NCBI GenBank assembly: GCA_946800325.1
Contig: OX326961.1
Location: 46,277,415 to 46,341,414 of the forward strand
Length of the DNA stretch: 64,000 bases
DNA from: Luzula sylvatica
Taxonomy: Eukaryota; Streptophyta; Magnoliopsida; Poales; Juncaceae
Reading direction: 5' to 3'
The translations under genes and the position numbers were made by a program. Positions 1-10,769 of the stretch are shown piece after piece. The stretch's first letter is position 1; each line of letters begins with the position of its first letter. The notes below the pieces were generated by a model. That model was not told the origin of the DNA. It saw nothing but the letters and a program-made list of their open reading frames with translations, and ran no database searches.

Positions 1-264
1 AACGGATTCAGTTTCGTCTGATATCTCAATATTATAATTGTTTTTACAATGCTTGATCCAATTATTGTTTCTTCCATATTTATTCAAGAGAAAATGTTAT
101 GGTAACAACTTTATGCAATCAAAGCGTTCTTTATAAAGTGAAATATACATGGATTGTACACACAGAAAAAAGAGCTATTAGCATACACAAGGCATGATGA
201 ACTGATTCCGTTATTTCTCCCATAACTTTATGCTATTTGCATTTGGAAAATTATGAAATGCCCT

Positions 265-308
265 CCCCCCCCCCCCCCCCCCCCCCCCCACCCACCCACA
301 CACACACA
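265..308. repeat. poly-C tract running into a CA-rich microsatellite
   Basis: About 25 consecutive C residues are followed by CCCA and CA repeats. This is simple-sequence DNA, and its length is likely to be unreliable in an assembly. Confidence 0.9.
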
Positions 309-352
309 CACCCATTTCACCTAATTTTTCTTGATGCCATCATCAATTAAAG

Positions 353-550
353 TTGGATGAAATGTGTCATCATTTTGTATCCCAAATTCTCTCCAATTAT
401 TTTTGTATTTAAATTTTGATAATTTTAATTGAAATTTAATTCATTATACCATTGATTAGTTTAATTAGAAACTAATTAATTAAAATTAATTAGAGTCATT
501 ATTAATTGGAAAAAGTGTGCGGGTGCAAATTGATAATTCATTTCACCCAA
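353..550. mobile_element. MITE, 'TTGGGTGAAA' family, copy 1
   Basis: The left end TTGGATGAAATG is mirrored at the right end by CATTTCACCCAA. The interior is rich in TTAATTAA. The same ends and interior recur at 50,519-50,713 and 54,313-54,513. The length of about 200 bp, the absence of coding sequence and the inverted ends fit a non-autonomous DNA transposon. The superfamily is not determined and no clear target duplication is visible. Confidence 0.5.
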
Positions 551-1332
551 AATGATTTCATGGTGTCATGATAATGACATCATGAAATCACGAAGGAAAT
601 TAGTGGACATAATAGAATGCCTCTTTGCATTTTAGCATGCAAATGATATGACGAACGGATTCATTTCTTTCTCCCTAAAAGGTTTGCTTTGTCAAGTGAT
701 TATATAGCGGGCATTTTGGGCCGAGATATTTATTTGTAGGTCAGGAGTTTTTTTTAGATATCATAGTTTATGTTTGTAAAATAGAAGAAGGATATACAAG
801 TTTTCATGAATTTTTTTAATTTTTTTTTAATTTGGTTCCCTGTTATCTGTTAGATTTGCCTCGAAAAAATTATGTTTGTCGAACTAAATTTTTGTTCGGT
901 ATTTTTTTAATTATTATTTTGGGAGTAATGATATGATTACATAAATCAATTACAAATTTGACAAAAATATTTAAATTTGTATTTGATTTGAAACATAAAC
1001 TTGAATCACATGATTAACTAATATCACAAATTTAAATATTCATGTTCAATTTATGATTGAATTATGTAGCCATTACCATACACTCGTAATGTATGTCGTG
1101 GTTGCAGCTGTTTTATTTGCTTTTACGTTTCTAAAAAATATTAATAGACTACGAATAGAACTGATATCAAGACAAATAGAACAAAAAATTATGTCGAGTA
1201 CCTTGCTCACAGTCTCTTTATTATTTATATATAGGGAAATTTTACTTTTCGCCCCCATTTCCCCCCACTATTAACGATATGTATCATATTCGTGAATAGT
1301 GTGGTGTGGTTTTAATTTCCTTCTCCAATTTG

Positions 1333-1469
1333 CACCCCCCATTTCAATTGACGATTAATTGTGCTTTGAATTAACGGTTAATTCAAATGCAATTAGTGAT
1401 TAATATAATTATATTAGTCATCAATATAATTAATAACTTCAATTAACCATCAATTCAAATGGGGGGTGT
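1333..1469. mobile_element. small inverted-repeat element (MITE)
   Basis: The left arm CACCCCCCATTTCAATTGA is matched by the reverse complement of the right arm (CACCCCCCATTTGAATTGA). The arms are about 30 bp around an AT-rich core of TTAAT motifs. It sits inside a longer C-rich region (about 1,240-1,555) whose outer ends also look inverted ('CCCCCCACTATTAACGA' and 'CGTGAATAGTGGGGGG'), so it may be nested in a second, older element. Confidence 0.5.
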
Positions 1470-1559
1470 ATATTTTTGGGAGATGGTTATCATTCCCCCC
1501 CCCTCCCCCCCACCACACACACACCACCACCATCGTGAATAGTGGGGGGCACGGTAAAT

Positions 1560-2840
1560 AACCTCATTCTATGGTACGGGCATTTTTTCCATGAAGGGAC
1601 AAGATTTAAACTCTAAAATCAATCCAACGATCCACAATGATTGTGAGTAATTGAGATGTACGGTAAAAAAGGGCATAATTGCCATTTCATCTTCATTATC
1701 CACACTCTGTCCCCCACTCTCCGTTTGATTGTGTCCTCGTCCCTTTCCTTTTCTGCTCTTCACTTAGTTCAACAGTTCAAGCCTCAAGGTCACATTCTCT
1801 CTCTTTCTCCACAATACAACACAAATGAGCGGAAATCACAGAACTCCTCCTTCAAAGCGTTTTGTCTCTAAAGTCAATTAAGCCCAATCTCACATGTTCT
1901 TCCTCTTCTTTTCAATTGCTTCCATGTATTTTGAAGTCTTCATTTTTGTCTCTAAAGTCCAGTCTTTTTGTTCGGTTATTTCTTTTCTTTGAAGGAGTCA
2001 AGGTTGAACCTTGCTCAGATTATCACATTTTTGTCTCTAAATTGTTGTTTCTGTTCCTTTATCGTTTTATTACTAAATTATTGTTTTTTGTGAATCCGAG
2101 AAAATGGATTACACCAAATCTTATCATATTTGGTTTAATTTGGTCAAAATTAATTGGATCAGAGAAAATGAGTCAAGTCTGTGGATTTTCATCCTACCGA
2201 GCCATGGTACAATTTTAGTTTAGACGTAAAATTGTGTTTGAATTAGAGAGCCGATATGGAGGCAAACTAATTAGGAAATAAATAATCATTTATTGGCAAG
2301 TTTCTCTCAGCAAAAGCATTATGTTGTTAAGAATGGAAAGTTCTAAATGGTAATTAATTAGGAAATTAATAATCATTTGCAATTGCATCTATTCCATGAG
2401 TTTTATCATTTCTTTTAATTAATTAGGAAATTTTCATATTAAGTTTTTAAAGGACCCATTTGGCAGTTTATATTCTAATCATATAATTTTCCGATTCTTA
2501 TATTTTTTTTCTTAATTAGTAATGATCGATATAATGTTACTTATACAGAAACCTTATGCATTTCTTGAATTATGGGATCTTGAAAAAAGTGTGTTTCTCA
2601 TCAACTATTACCTTTTTTATTCTATTTTTTCTAACTAATAAGTAATAACTTAATTACTGGTTTGTTATGTAATGTTATTTCAGGTAAGTTATATGTGAAA
2701 ATTTACCGTTTTCTAGGGGCAACTTTGATTACTGGAGAAGCGTGATAATTTATGCTTTGGTTTAATTAAGAAAGAAATAGACAAAATATGTTCATATAAA
2801 ATAGAATCAATAACGGTGCATCCCAAATATTTGCTAGATT
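1560..2840. other. spacer with promoter-like pyrimidine-rich patch, no supported gene
   Basis: At 1,690-1,830 there is a CT-rich leader-like stretch. It is followed at 1,824 by an ATG that opens only an 18-codon frame. The rest is AT-rich with no homology that I recognise. It could be a gene remnant, but nothing supports a product. Confidence 0.4.
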
Positions 2841-2843
2841 GTA

Positions 2844-3095
2844 TTAATATTTGTCGAGTCTCACGGCGAATTTGACGGGACAACCACGTCGTGTGAGAGG
2901 ACGGTTTCTTTCTTTTGGCATACCATTTAGATTTTTTGGTTGGCGAAATCCGGCACGACAACAAATAAATCGGCGAAAACACACTATATCTCCCTTTCTT
3001 TTTTTTAATTCATCTTTTCGAACACCAAACCCTTTTTTCTTTGCATAAACAAAATAGAACTCGTCCGCCTTTTCCAATGATGTAAATGTCATTTG
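2844..3095 (-). pseudogene. FAR1/FHY3-type DNA-binding domain remnant
   Basis: The frame (82 codons) shows the FAR1 N-terminal pattern. It contains 'FTSLEKADEFYFVYAKKKGF' followed by 'GVRKDEL', then a Cys-rich part and 'RPLTRRGCPVKFAVRLDK'. In the family this zinc-binding module continues with a tryptophan-containing segment and a His-rich end. Here a stop follows 'LDKY', and continuing similarity is not convincing in any frame. No transposase or MULE core and no SWIM domain is nearby. It is a fragment of a FAR1-related gene or of the MULE transposase family from which those genes derive. The ATG at 3,092 is only the first in the frame; the true start or splice site is unknown. Confidence 0.6.
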
Positions 3096-3099
3096 TACA

Positions 3100-4375
3100 T
3101 CTCATCATCCTAAAAAAAATAAACAAATAATTTAAGCTTCTTTCTGACAAAAATATATCTAGTCAAAATCAAATAGTAGTATTTAAAAACATACCATGGA
3201 TTATATTAATCGAGTAGAAAATTTTTAGAAGAGAATGAGATGTTAGAAACAAAGAAGGACAAGATGAAAAATTATTCAAATAGTACTATTTAAAAACAAA
3301 GAAAGATGATTTAAAATTAAAAAAAAATCGATACCTTTCTTCCCAGAGATGGCAACACCTCAGTGCAGGCACTGATGGCAATGGAAAGAAATTTTTGGGC
3401 GTAGATTTACGAAATAAGAAATAAGAAATAAGAAATCTACATATGGATTGCATGGTGTATATTTACGAAATGAACATGTTGATCACTTAATTATTTTTGA
3501 TATACACGTGTCAACATATGGTAAACCTTTCCGACTTATATTTAGAAATAAGAAATACTAGTGGGATCTCGCTCCGCTTCGACCGAATTAGATTTACTTT
3601 GGAAGTAAAATGATTTTCGAGAGTTAAAGTCGCATATACAAAATTGACTGCAAGGGAAAAAATATTTTTGAAATTATAGAAGAAATTATTTTGATTAATA
3701 AGATTGTATAAAAACATAGTTTGATATTTTGTAGTGTTTAATCATAATTTTGACTCTTTTTTAGTTTATATTTATTTTGTTCCATAATAGAAAAAATATT
3801 TTTCAAATTATAGAATAAATGAATTTTAGTAATAAGATTAGGAAAAATATACAGCTCGATATTTTTTTGGGTTTCATTATCATTTTAACTTTTTTAGTTT
3901 TCATGGACAACTATTTTTTTTTTCAAATTATATCTAAAATTATTTTGATTAATAAGATTCTGAAAAAATATAGTTTGATATTTTTAGGGGTTGATTATAA
4001 TTTTGACTATTTTAGTTTCTATTTATTTTCTTGGGACAATAAAAAAATATATCTCAAATTATACCAAAAAATATTTTGATTTATGAGTAATGAGATTGCC
4101 CAAAAATATAGTTTGATAATTTTTAGAATTTAATTTTAATTTTAACACGTTTAGTTTTTGTTTATTTTCATGGACAATGAAAATATAATTTTCAAATTTA
4201 GCACAAATAATTTTTATTAATAAGATTTTCGAATAAAATATATTATGTAATTGTTGGAGTCTTGAATCTATAAACTATTTGTTAAATATAACACATTGAC
4301 AAATATATATGTTTGTTGGAGTCATCAATCATTTTCTATTTTAAATCACTTGAACCATTAAAAAATATAAAATGT
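3100..4375. other. AT-rich spacer with degenerate internal repeats
   Basis: About 3,640-4,230 contains four to five diverged copies of a unit of about 130-150 bp (recurring 'TTGATTAATAAGATT..GAAAAAATATAGTTTGATATTTTT'). No gene is recognisable. Confidence 0.5.
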
Positions 4376-4379
4376 TGTC

Positions 4380-4710
4380 AAAGGGTTTCGAACTCTAGCC
4401 TTCTAGAAGGAATGCAAGAGTTGTTACCATCCCCACACTATCTAATGATATATGATTCAATATTATTTTCAGTCTATATGGACAGTTAGTAAACGCTAAC
4501 AAAAATGATATAACCAAGACTCGAACTCAGGACACATCATATCCAAAGCAACATTACAACCGCTAGACCCCTCTTTTCACATGTGATAAAATATCTTTTC
4601 ACATATTTTTATAATCTCTTCTTGCTTTGAAGGGATAAAAAATGTAGCCACAAGGATTCGAACCTGGATCAACAGTGTATCAACCAACATTTGTAACCAC
4701 TGGGGCAATT
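4380..4710 (-). repeat. three tandem tRNA-like (SINE-head-like) units
   Basis: On the minus strand three units, each about 125 bp from the next, have a box A-like block followed by a box B-like block about 30-40 nt downstream. The box B blocks are GGTTCGAATCC (4,654-4,665), AGTTCGAGTCT (4,517-4,528) and AGTTCGAAACCC (4,383-4,394). The box A-like blocks lie near 4,694-4,706, 4,556-4,568 and 4,432-4,446. No cloverleaf can be drawn, so these are not functional tRNA genes. They look like tRNA-derived SINE heads or an amplified tRNA-like module. Confidence 0.5.
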
Positions 4711-5864
4711 CTTCCCACGTGATTTTGTTTGTTTTTTTTTCTTCTTAAAGTTTTCTTTCTGGATGTTACACGTGTCATCTTTGCATGGCATTCATTAAAC
4801 TTTAATAATACTAGTTTTTTCCTCCGCGCGATTGCGCGGGAGTCTTCAAGTTTGTTATGATGTAATTTTTCCTAATATGTTATTGGATTATACGTTTTAT
4901 CGCCTGATTGTTCACACATCTGTATTTTGGTATATTTTTTACTCCCTATCTTTTTTGGATATTGTAAAAAAATTCTATGTTTTTGTATATTTAAAAAAAA
5001 TAAACTCTACCAAACTTTTGTTTCTCTTATGGATAATATTCACTTCTCTTTTTGCCAAATACTCTTTAATCTTCATACGTAATGATTAATTTTTTTTTTA
5101 TTATTAATTTGAACCAAATTCGTAACCAATAATAATAAAATATGCAATAATAAATAAACACATTGAAAACATATCGTAAAAGAATATCTATTTAAACATC
5201 AATTTTTTTTTTTCGTTGTCCGATTATTTTAGTAATAATTTCATGATTTTATATTTTTATCTATTGTAAAATAATATATTATAAAAGAATATCTATGTTG
5301 TGTTCTTTTTATCATTATTTTGTGTTAGTTTTTCAGGGAAAAAATATAGAAGTCAAATATATATAATATATGAAATATTAAAATTGTATAAATATAATAT
5401 ATAATAATTTTTTTAATTATTATATGCTCGAAAATATCACATTAACTGAAATCGGTAAGAAGACCAAAAGGCTAAAAATAAATTATTAATGATATCATTA
5501 ATTACTAATGATATTAATTATAATATAGTTGATATCCATGATAATGATAAGAAATCAATCATAATTAAAATGAGAAATTCAAATATAAAAAAGTGAAAAG
5601 GTAAAGGATGACGTGGAGCAAGCATAGAAGAGTAATTTTCTTAACTTTATAAATATCAAAAAATGTAAATTAAAACTAAAAAGGACCAACATATAAATGA
5701 TATCAATTGTATATAATTGATATTCATGATAATGATAAGAAATCAATCATAATTAAAGTGAGAAATTCAAATATAAAAAAGTGAAAATGTAAAGGATGAC
5801 GTGGAGCAAGCATAGAAGAGCAATTTTCTTAACTTTATAAATATCAAAAAAAATAAATTAAAAC

Positions 5865-6330
5865 CAAAAAGGACCAACATATAAATAAAAAGGACCAAAA
5901 TATGAATTCAAATGTTAGAAAGGACCGAAATTTAAATAAAAAAGGACCTAAATGTTAATATAAAGGGCCAAAGTGTAAACTAAAAATAAAAAGGACCAAA
6001 ATATAAATTCAAAAATTTTAAAAAGGATCAAGGTGTAAATGAAAAGGACCAAAATGTAATTTTTTAAACTAAAAAGGACTATAATATAAATAAAGACCAA
6101 AATATAATTTTTCAAACTAAAAATGACCAAAATATAAATTAAAAAGGACCAAAATGTGAATTAAATTTTTTTTTTCGAAAAGGCTCCTGGTGACGAAGAA
6201 GACCAAAATATAATTTTTTATACTAAAAAGGACCAACATGTAAACAAAAGGACCAAAATGTAATTTTTAAATTAAAAAGGACCAAAATGTAAATAAAAAG
6301 GACCAAAATGTAATTATTTTTTTCACAAAA
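5865..6330 (+). repeat. degenerate array of 'AAAAAGGACCAAAATGTAAA' units
   Basis: A unit of about 18-25 bp, AAAGGACCAAAATGTAAAT with variants, recurs more than a dozen times. The same unit fills the Helitron-like sequence at 29,890-30,225, so it belongs to the interior of this Helitron family. A longer near-exact duplication of about 180 bp (5,510-5,690 and 5,695-5,880) precedes it. Confidence 0.75.
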
Positions 6331-6334
6331 AAGC

Positions 6335-6465
6335 CCTGAAACAGTAACAACAATTAACAGTGAATAGTGAATGTGAACAGTACGATAAAACAGTGTGTGT
6401 GAACAGTATCCATAACAGTGCTGTGAACAGTAGCGTGAAACAGTGTTGTGAACAGTAGAGACGAC
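6335..6465 (+). repeat. 'GTGAACAGTA' short-repeat cluster
   Basis: ACAGT, GTGAACAGT and AACAGTG motifs recur about every 10-20 bp. The cluster sits near the 5' end of the Helitron. Its function is unknown. Confidence 0.6.
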
Positions 6466-6509
6466 GTGGCAGCGTGAAATGCAAGCATTTCTGGCTGCAT
6501 TAGTATATT

Positions 6510-7590
6510 GCTTTGATTAATAATTCGGTTCATATAAATTTATGTTGGAGATACGTATGTAGCTCGGCTATGATGTGTCTTTTATAACCTATGAGCCATT
6601 TTTCACATATTGAGCGTTAAATTTATTATGTGTTGCTCATGCATATGATTCTTCTTCTTTCATGAGAATGATGTCTCTAGGCTCTCTACATTATGAGTAT
6701 AGACATGACAATACTTCCGATTAGAATCACACCATTAAGCATTTACTCCTCACATTTTCAGAATTATATATAATCTTATCTTATTGTTCCGTTATACATA
6801 CACACCACATATTCATCCACAAGTGACAAGCCCATAATCAATTAACTTCCACTAATTTCCTAGAGAAAATGTTAAAACTCATCGATGTGATGGTTGTGAT
6901 TTATTTATTATACTCTTACCAATAAAATATTGGAGGATATCAAATAAAGAAAGACCACAAAACGAGGACATAATATAGAGAAGGAAAACTCATCGATGAG
7001 TCCCTGGATAAAAAAACACGTGGACACAAAAGCGTTTAGGCTTTTGAGTAGTTATACTTTGCCTCCCAATTTTACCCCGTGGACAAAATATTGGGTGGCA
7101 CCCTTAATAGACTGAAAGAAGCTACCCGCAGATCCGACCATAAATATGGTTTTACAACCGAGACGGATCGGTGCCGTCCCCGTCTTGAAAAAAAGACCTG
7201 CACAGCGGCCGGCCTGTTGTATTATTTGTTAAAATAATACTAATAATATTTCAAAATTGTTGTATTATTTTATGAAAAATTTAATTGTTTATTTCAATTA
7301 ATAAAAACGATTAGATGAATTGTTTTAATGCACATATTTTGTGCACATTAAAATGTATGGAATATAAAGAGAGAAGAATAAATTGGAGGTTACAATGAAA
7401 ACCATCAATAAGTACTCCCTGATTAATTGGGGTCATAATTGACTATTCGGTTTTATTTGTATTGATGAATCATTAAGATTTGATTTTCTTCTCAAGAAAT
7501 AACAAATAGAAGGAAAGAAGATAGTGATAAATAGACATGATTTCTTGTGTACTCTATTTTCTCTCTTATTAGTTTGACATACAAACACCT
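6510..7590. other. spacer, nothing recognised
   Basis: AT-rich DNA with no splice-linked open frames and no RNA gene that I can recognise. Confidence 0.5.
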
Positions 7591-7599
7591 CTCAAGAAA

Positions 7600-7769
7600 C
7601 AGAAATGATACATACCATACTTTTTTCCCACGAATTGATCACGAATTGTCACGTGACAGCCAGCTATTGGCTGCAGCTAAAGTGGTGGAAAGCTGCAGCC
7701 AATAGCTGGCTGCCACGTGACAATTCGTGGTCAATTCGTGGGATAAATGTGTGGTCTGTATCATTACTC
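7600..7769. mobile_element. foldback MITE with 9-bp target duplication
   Basis: CTCAAGAAA occurs directly on both sides (7,591-7,599 and 7,770-7,778). Between the copies lie inverted arms of about 75 bp. The inner parts (7,645-7,677 against 7,690-7,727) are almost perfectly complementary around a short loop at about 7,679-7,690. A 9-bp target duplication fits Mutator-like transposition. The transcript would form a long hairpin. Confidence 0.8.
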
Positions 7770-7789
7770 CTCAAGAAATAAACCAATAA

Positions 7790-10765
7790 TGATAGGCACC
7801 ACACATCTAACACCCCGCACCCAACCCGCACGATGACGTGGCACATATATCTTTCCAGGTCAGCTTCCCTAGCGGATGGAAAAGAACAGGTTTACTGAAC
7901 CCGTTAAGGAAAAAAAATCCTCTCTCTCACGATACAAAAAAGGCTTGCTTTTCTCTCTCTCTTTTCCGCCGAGCGAGAGTGAATCGCCTCTCTTCCCTCT
8001 ATCCCCTCTCAGATCGCCGGAGCTTAGCCCAGCTCCACTAGGAAGATCTGCAATTTTTATTTTTCCCTTTGTACGATTTGACAGTTGTCAATTTTGATTT
8101 CTGATTTGGTTTTGTTGGGTTTTGGGTTTTCTTCTGGTGGAGTTACAGAGCCATGATCGGAGACCGGTTGGGTTTTCTTAGAGGAGTCGTGCAAGCACGC
8201 TAGCAAGGGAGATGCGGCTCCACTTTGCATGTATGATTTCTTCTTCTTATTTTAACTCTTTTTCTGTGGTCTTGTTTTTTTCACTGTATGATTTCAATTA
8301 GAACTTGATTTCGAATATTTTATGTTAGGTGATTCAAGGTAGATTAGTTGCATATTAAAAATTAAAATTTATCAAGATTAATTGGTTGATTTCATTAGTG
8401 TTGAGTTTTGTAGAGATTGCATTGAAGAACACTAAAAGAATGGAACTTTAAAAGAAAGTTTCGTCAAACAATGTAAAACTTCTTCAGACGAATTCTCCTC
8501 TGAATTGTACAAACAAGAACGCCTGTACTTGAAATGCCAAGAATTGAACTGCAAAAGCGGGTGTAGCCGCGTAGGAACCAGTGTATGACGGTACAGAGAA
8601 AGAAACAGAGAGATTCAGGTACCAATGTGAGGTGAACTTCTACAATATGCAGTGTATGGTACCAATGTGAGGTACTATCATGAGGTGGACTACAATTTCA
8701 TCGAACACTGCAAGAACGAGTGTAGGTACAGTGTACGGTACAAAGAGAGAGACCGATTTAGGTACCAGATTATGGACGTGTTATTGACCTTGCCAACAAG
8801 GTGAAGTTTTTTTTAAAATGAACAAACAAAGAAATAAATACTAAAATTTTTCTTGTACAGGTTGGGGAAGAGCACATGTTAATATTCAAAGTTTACGTTT
8901 CTCCATCTATGGGAATTGTTCACCTGCAATATATTTGTTTATTTATTTTTTAGTGCATGAGGCTTGTAATTTATATCGAAGATTGATGATGTCTCTCGAG
9001 AAGTATTTGATCATATAAACGAGATTGTTATTGCGAGAGAACATTAAGTTACTTTGTGATTATTTGTAATTATACACTGAGATGGCTTGAAGTTGTATTT
9101 ACATCGAGAAACTTTGTATTAAAGTACTTGAAAAGAAATTCTTCTTTTAATTATATGTTGCATAATTTTCATTTAAAATGTACTAGAAAATCTAACAAAC
9201 TAACACACTATATCTGAAATTATAATTAAACTAAGAATAAATTCTAAAAATTACACCAATATAGAAAAAAAAAATGTCAAAACCTGTAATAATAACCAAA
9301 TATCAATTATCCAAATAAACTCTGATTAAATATTTCAAAATCAAATAAAATCAATCATAAATGGTTCCATGGAAGTCGGGTCACTCTCGTGTTCCAAACA
9401 CTAATATATTTCCATTGGATAACACATTATCCGCAAGAGCCTGAAAATGAAAAAAATGAAAGAAACTTGGTATTAATTCATCGAGAGTCCATATTGTTAA
9501 AAACAAAGAATTTAAATATAAGAACTAAATGTTTTATCGTGTGTATCAAATAATATCCTCTCCTTCATTACTATGTTCTTCATCTTGAATAATTTGCAAA
9601 GGATCTAATATCTCCATTTCTGCAAAATTAAAAAAAATCAAATATTTTGTCAATTTAATCAACAAACAACAACTGGATTTTAAAAATTAATTATACTTTT
9701 TAGATAACAAATTAAGAACAACAAAAAAAAAAGAAAAAAAACAGAGTATTTACATTCCTGTGCAGCGAACAAAGAAGCACCGAACAGCAAACAGATAAGC
9801 TACGAACAGAGGGAAAGAGATTGGCAAAGTATTTACAAGCGGATTCATTTTCTGTCATAGGATCGGATCCGGATATTAGTGGGTTTGGGATAATTTTTTT
9901 GACCAGTTGCTCCTGCTGACGTGGCATCGATAATATTGTATGAAACCTATCACGATGTAATTGAATTTCCCTCCCATGTAATGCAATTAAATAAATAATA
10001 TGAATCAAATTGGTTTTCGTTGTTAATGGTAACTCTAGGATAAAATTGGGTGAAATTGAGTGTGAAAGTGCAAAATTAAACACGAAATGTAGTTTAATTG
10101 CACTACCATAGCTTAAATGATAATCAATTGGACTCGTTATAGTCAATTTGCAAAAATAAGGACCATACCATATTAATCGAAAATTCAATTTGAAAAACAC
10201 TTCGTAGAATTATAAATGTATATATAACCTGAGAGCATAGTCAAATCCATCAAGTCCTTTAACGCGTCTTCAATGGTGATCTTTACTTTTTGAATCCGAG
10301 GCTTCCCCATTTGCTATCATGCAGCAAAAAATAGACTGGAGTTACGTGAAATCGTCAACGGATCTGCGGAATCGAGAGGACAAAAAGAAAATCGAAGAGA
10401 AGGATCCAAGAGAGACACAAGGAGAGAAAGAAAATTCAGTGGCAGGAGAGCCCCTACCTCGGTTCAGTGCCGCCCCTTCCTATGCTCAGTGCCGCCCCTT
10501 CCTTCGCTCAGTGCCCATCTGCCTCCGCTCAGAAAGAAATCGACGAGAGGGAGAATGAATCGACGAGCGAGCGAGCGAGAGAGGGAGGGAGGGAGAGAGA
10601 GAGAGAGAACGAGCGTAGAGTAAAAGAAAATATTAGATTGTTTATCTTAACGGGTCGGGTCTGAGTGTTATTTTTTCATCCGTTTTGCAGATGACGTGGC
10701 AAGAGCGTCCCTGCCACGTCAGCCTGCGGGGTGGGTGCGGGATAAATGGTGCGGGTTGTCTAACT
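7790..10765. mobile_element. about 3-kb element with GC-rich imperfect inverted ends
   Basis: The left end (CCCCGCACCCAACCCGCA then GATGACGTGGCA, 7,811-7,842) is matched in reverse complement on the right (CCCGCACCCACCCCGCA then GCTGACGTGGCA, about 10,708-10,742). Similarity extends outward to about 7,790 and 10,765. A clean target duplication is not seen. The interior has GA/CT-rich leader-like stretches and exon-like pieces rather than a transposase, so it resembles a non-autonomous element carrying host DNA (Pack-MULE-like). This classification is an inference. Confidence 0.45.
9375..9630 (-). pseudogene. two exon-like fragments inside the 3-kb element
   Basis: On the minus strand an acceptor-like TTTTGCAG at about 9,621-9,628 opens a frame 'EMEILDPLQIIQDEEHSNEG'. 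A second acceptor-like TTTTCAG at about 9,442-9,448 opens 'ALADNVLSNGNILVFGTRE' before a stop. I do not recognise the parent gene. The pieces are too short for a functional call and may be captured exons. Confidence 0.3.
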
Positions 10766-10769
10766 TTAT

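Larger units (their letters stand above)
1..1224. other. gene-free AT-rich spacer
   Basis: Apart from the poly-C tract and the MITE there is no supported gene. The short open frames have no recognisable domain and no splice context. Confidence 0.6.
4811..6508 (-). mobile_element. non-autonomous Helitron
   Basis: On the minus strand the right end has a GC hairpin (arms at 4,824-4,829 and 4,834-4,839), about ten bases, then CTAG, followed in the flank by T. This is the Helitron 3' signature. The same hairpin and CTAG end recur at 29,606 and 38,717. The left (5') end is placed near the motif ATACTAATGCAGCC at about 6,490-6,508 and is less certain. The interior lacks Rep/helicase coding sequence and consists largely of short repeats. 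Confidence 0.6.

Noticed and set aside
4640..4725. tRNA gene on the minus strand (box A and GGTTCGAATCC box B)
   Set aside because: Acceptor, D and anticodon stems cannot be formed; only the internal promoter-like boxes match.
10319..10664. Open frames of 65-79 codons with Arg/Glu- and Ser/Pro-rich content
   Set aside because: Produced by GA-rich and repeated CAGTGCCGCCCCTTCC sequence; no domain or splice context.
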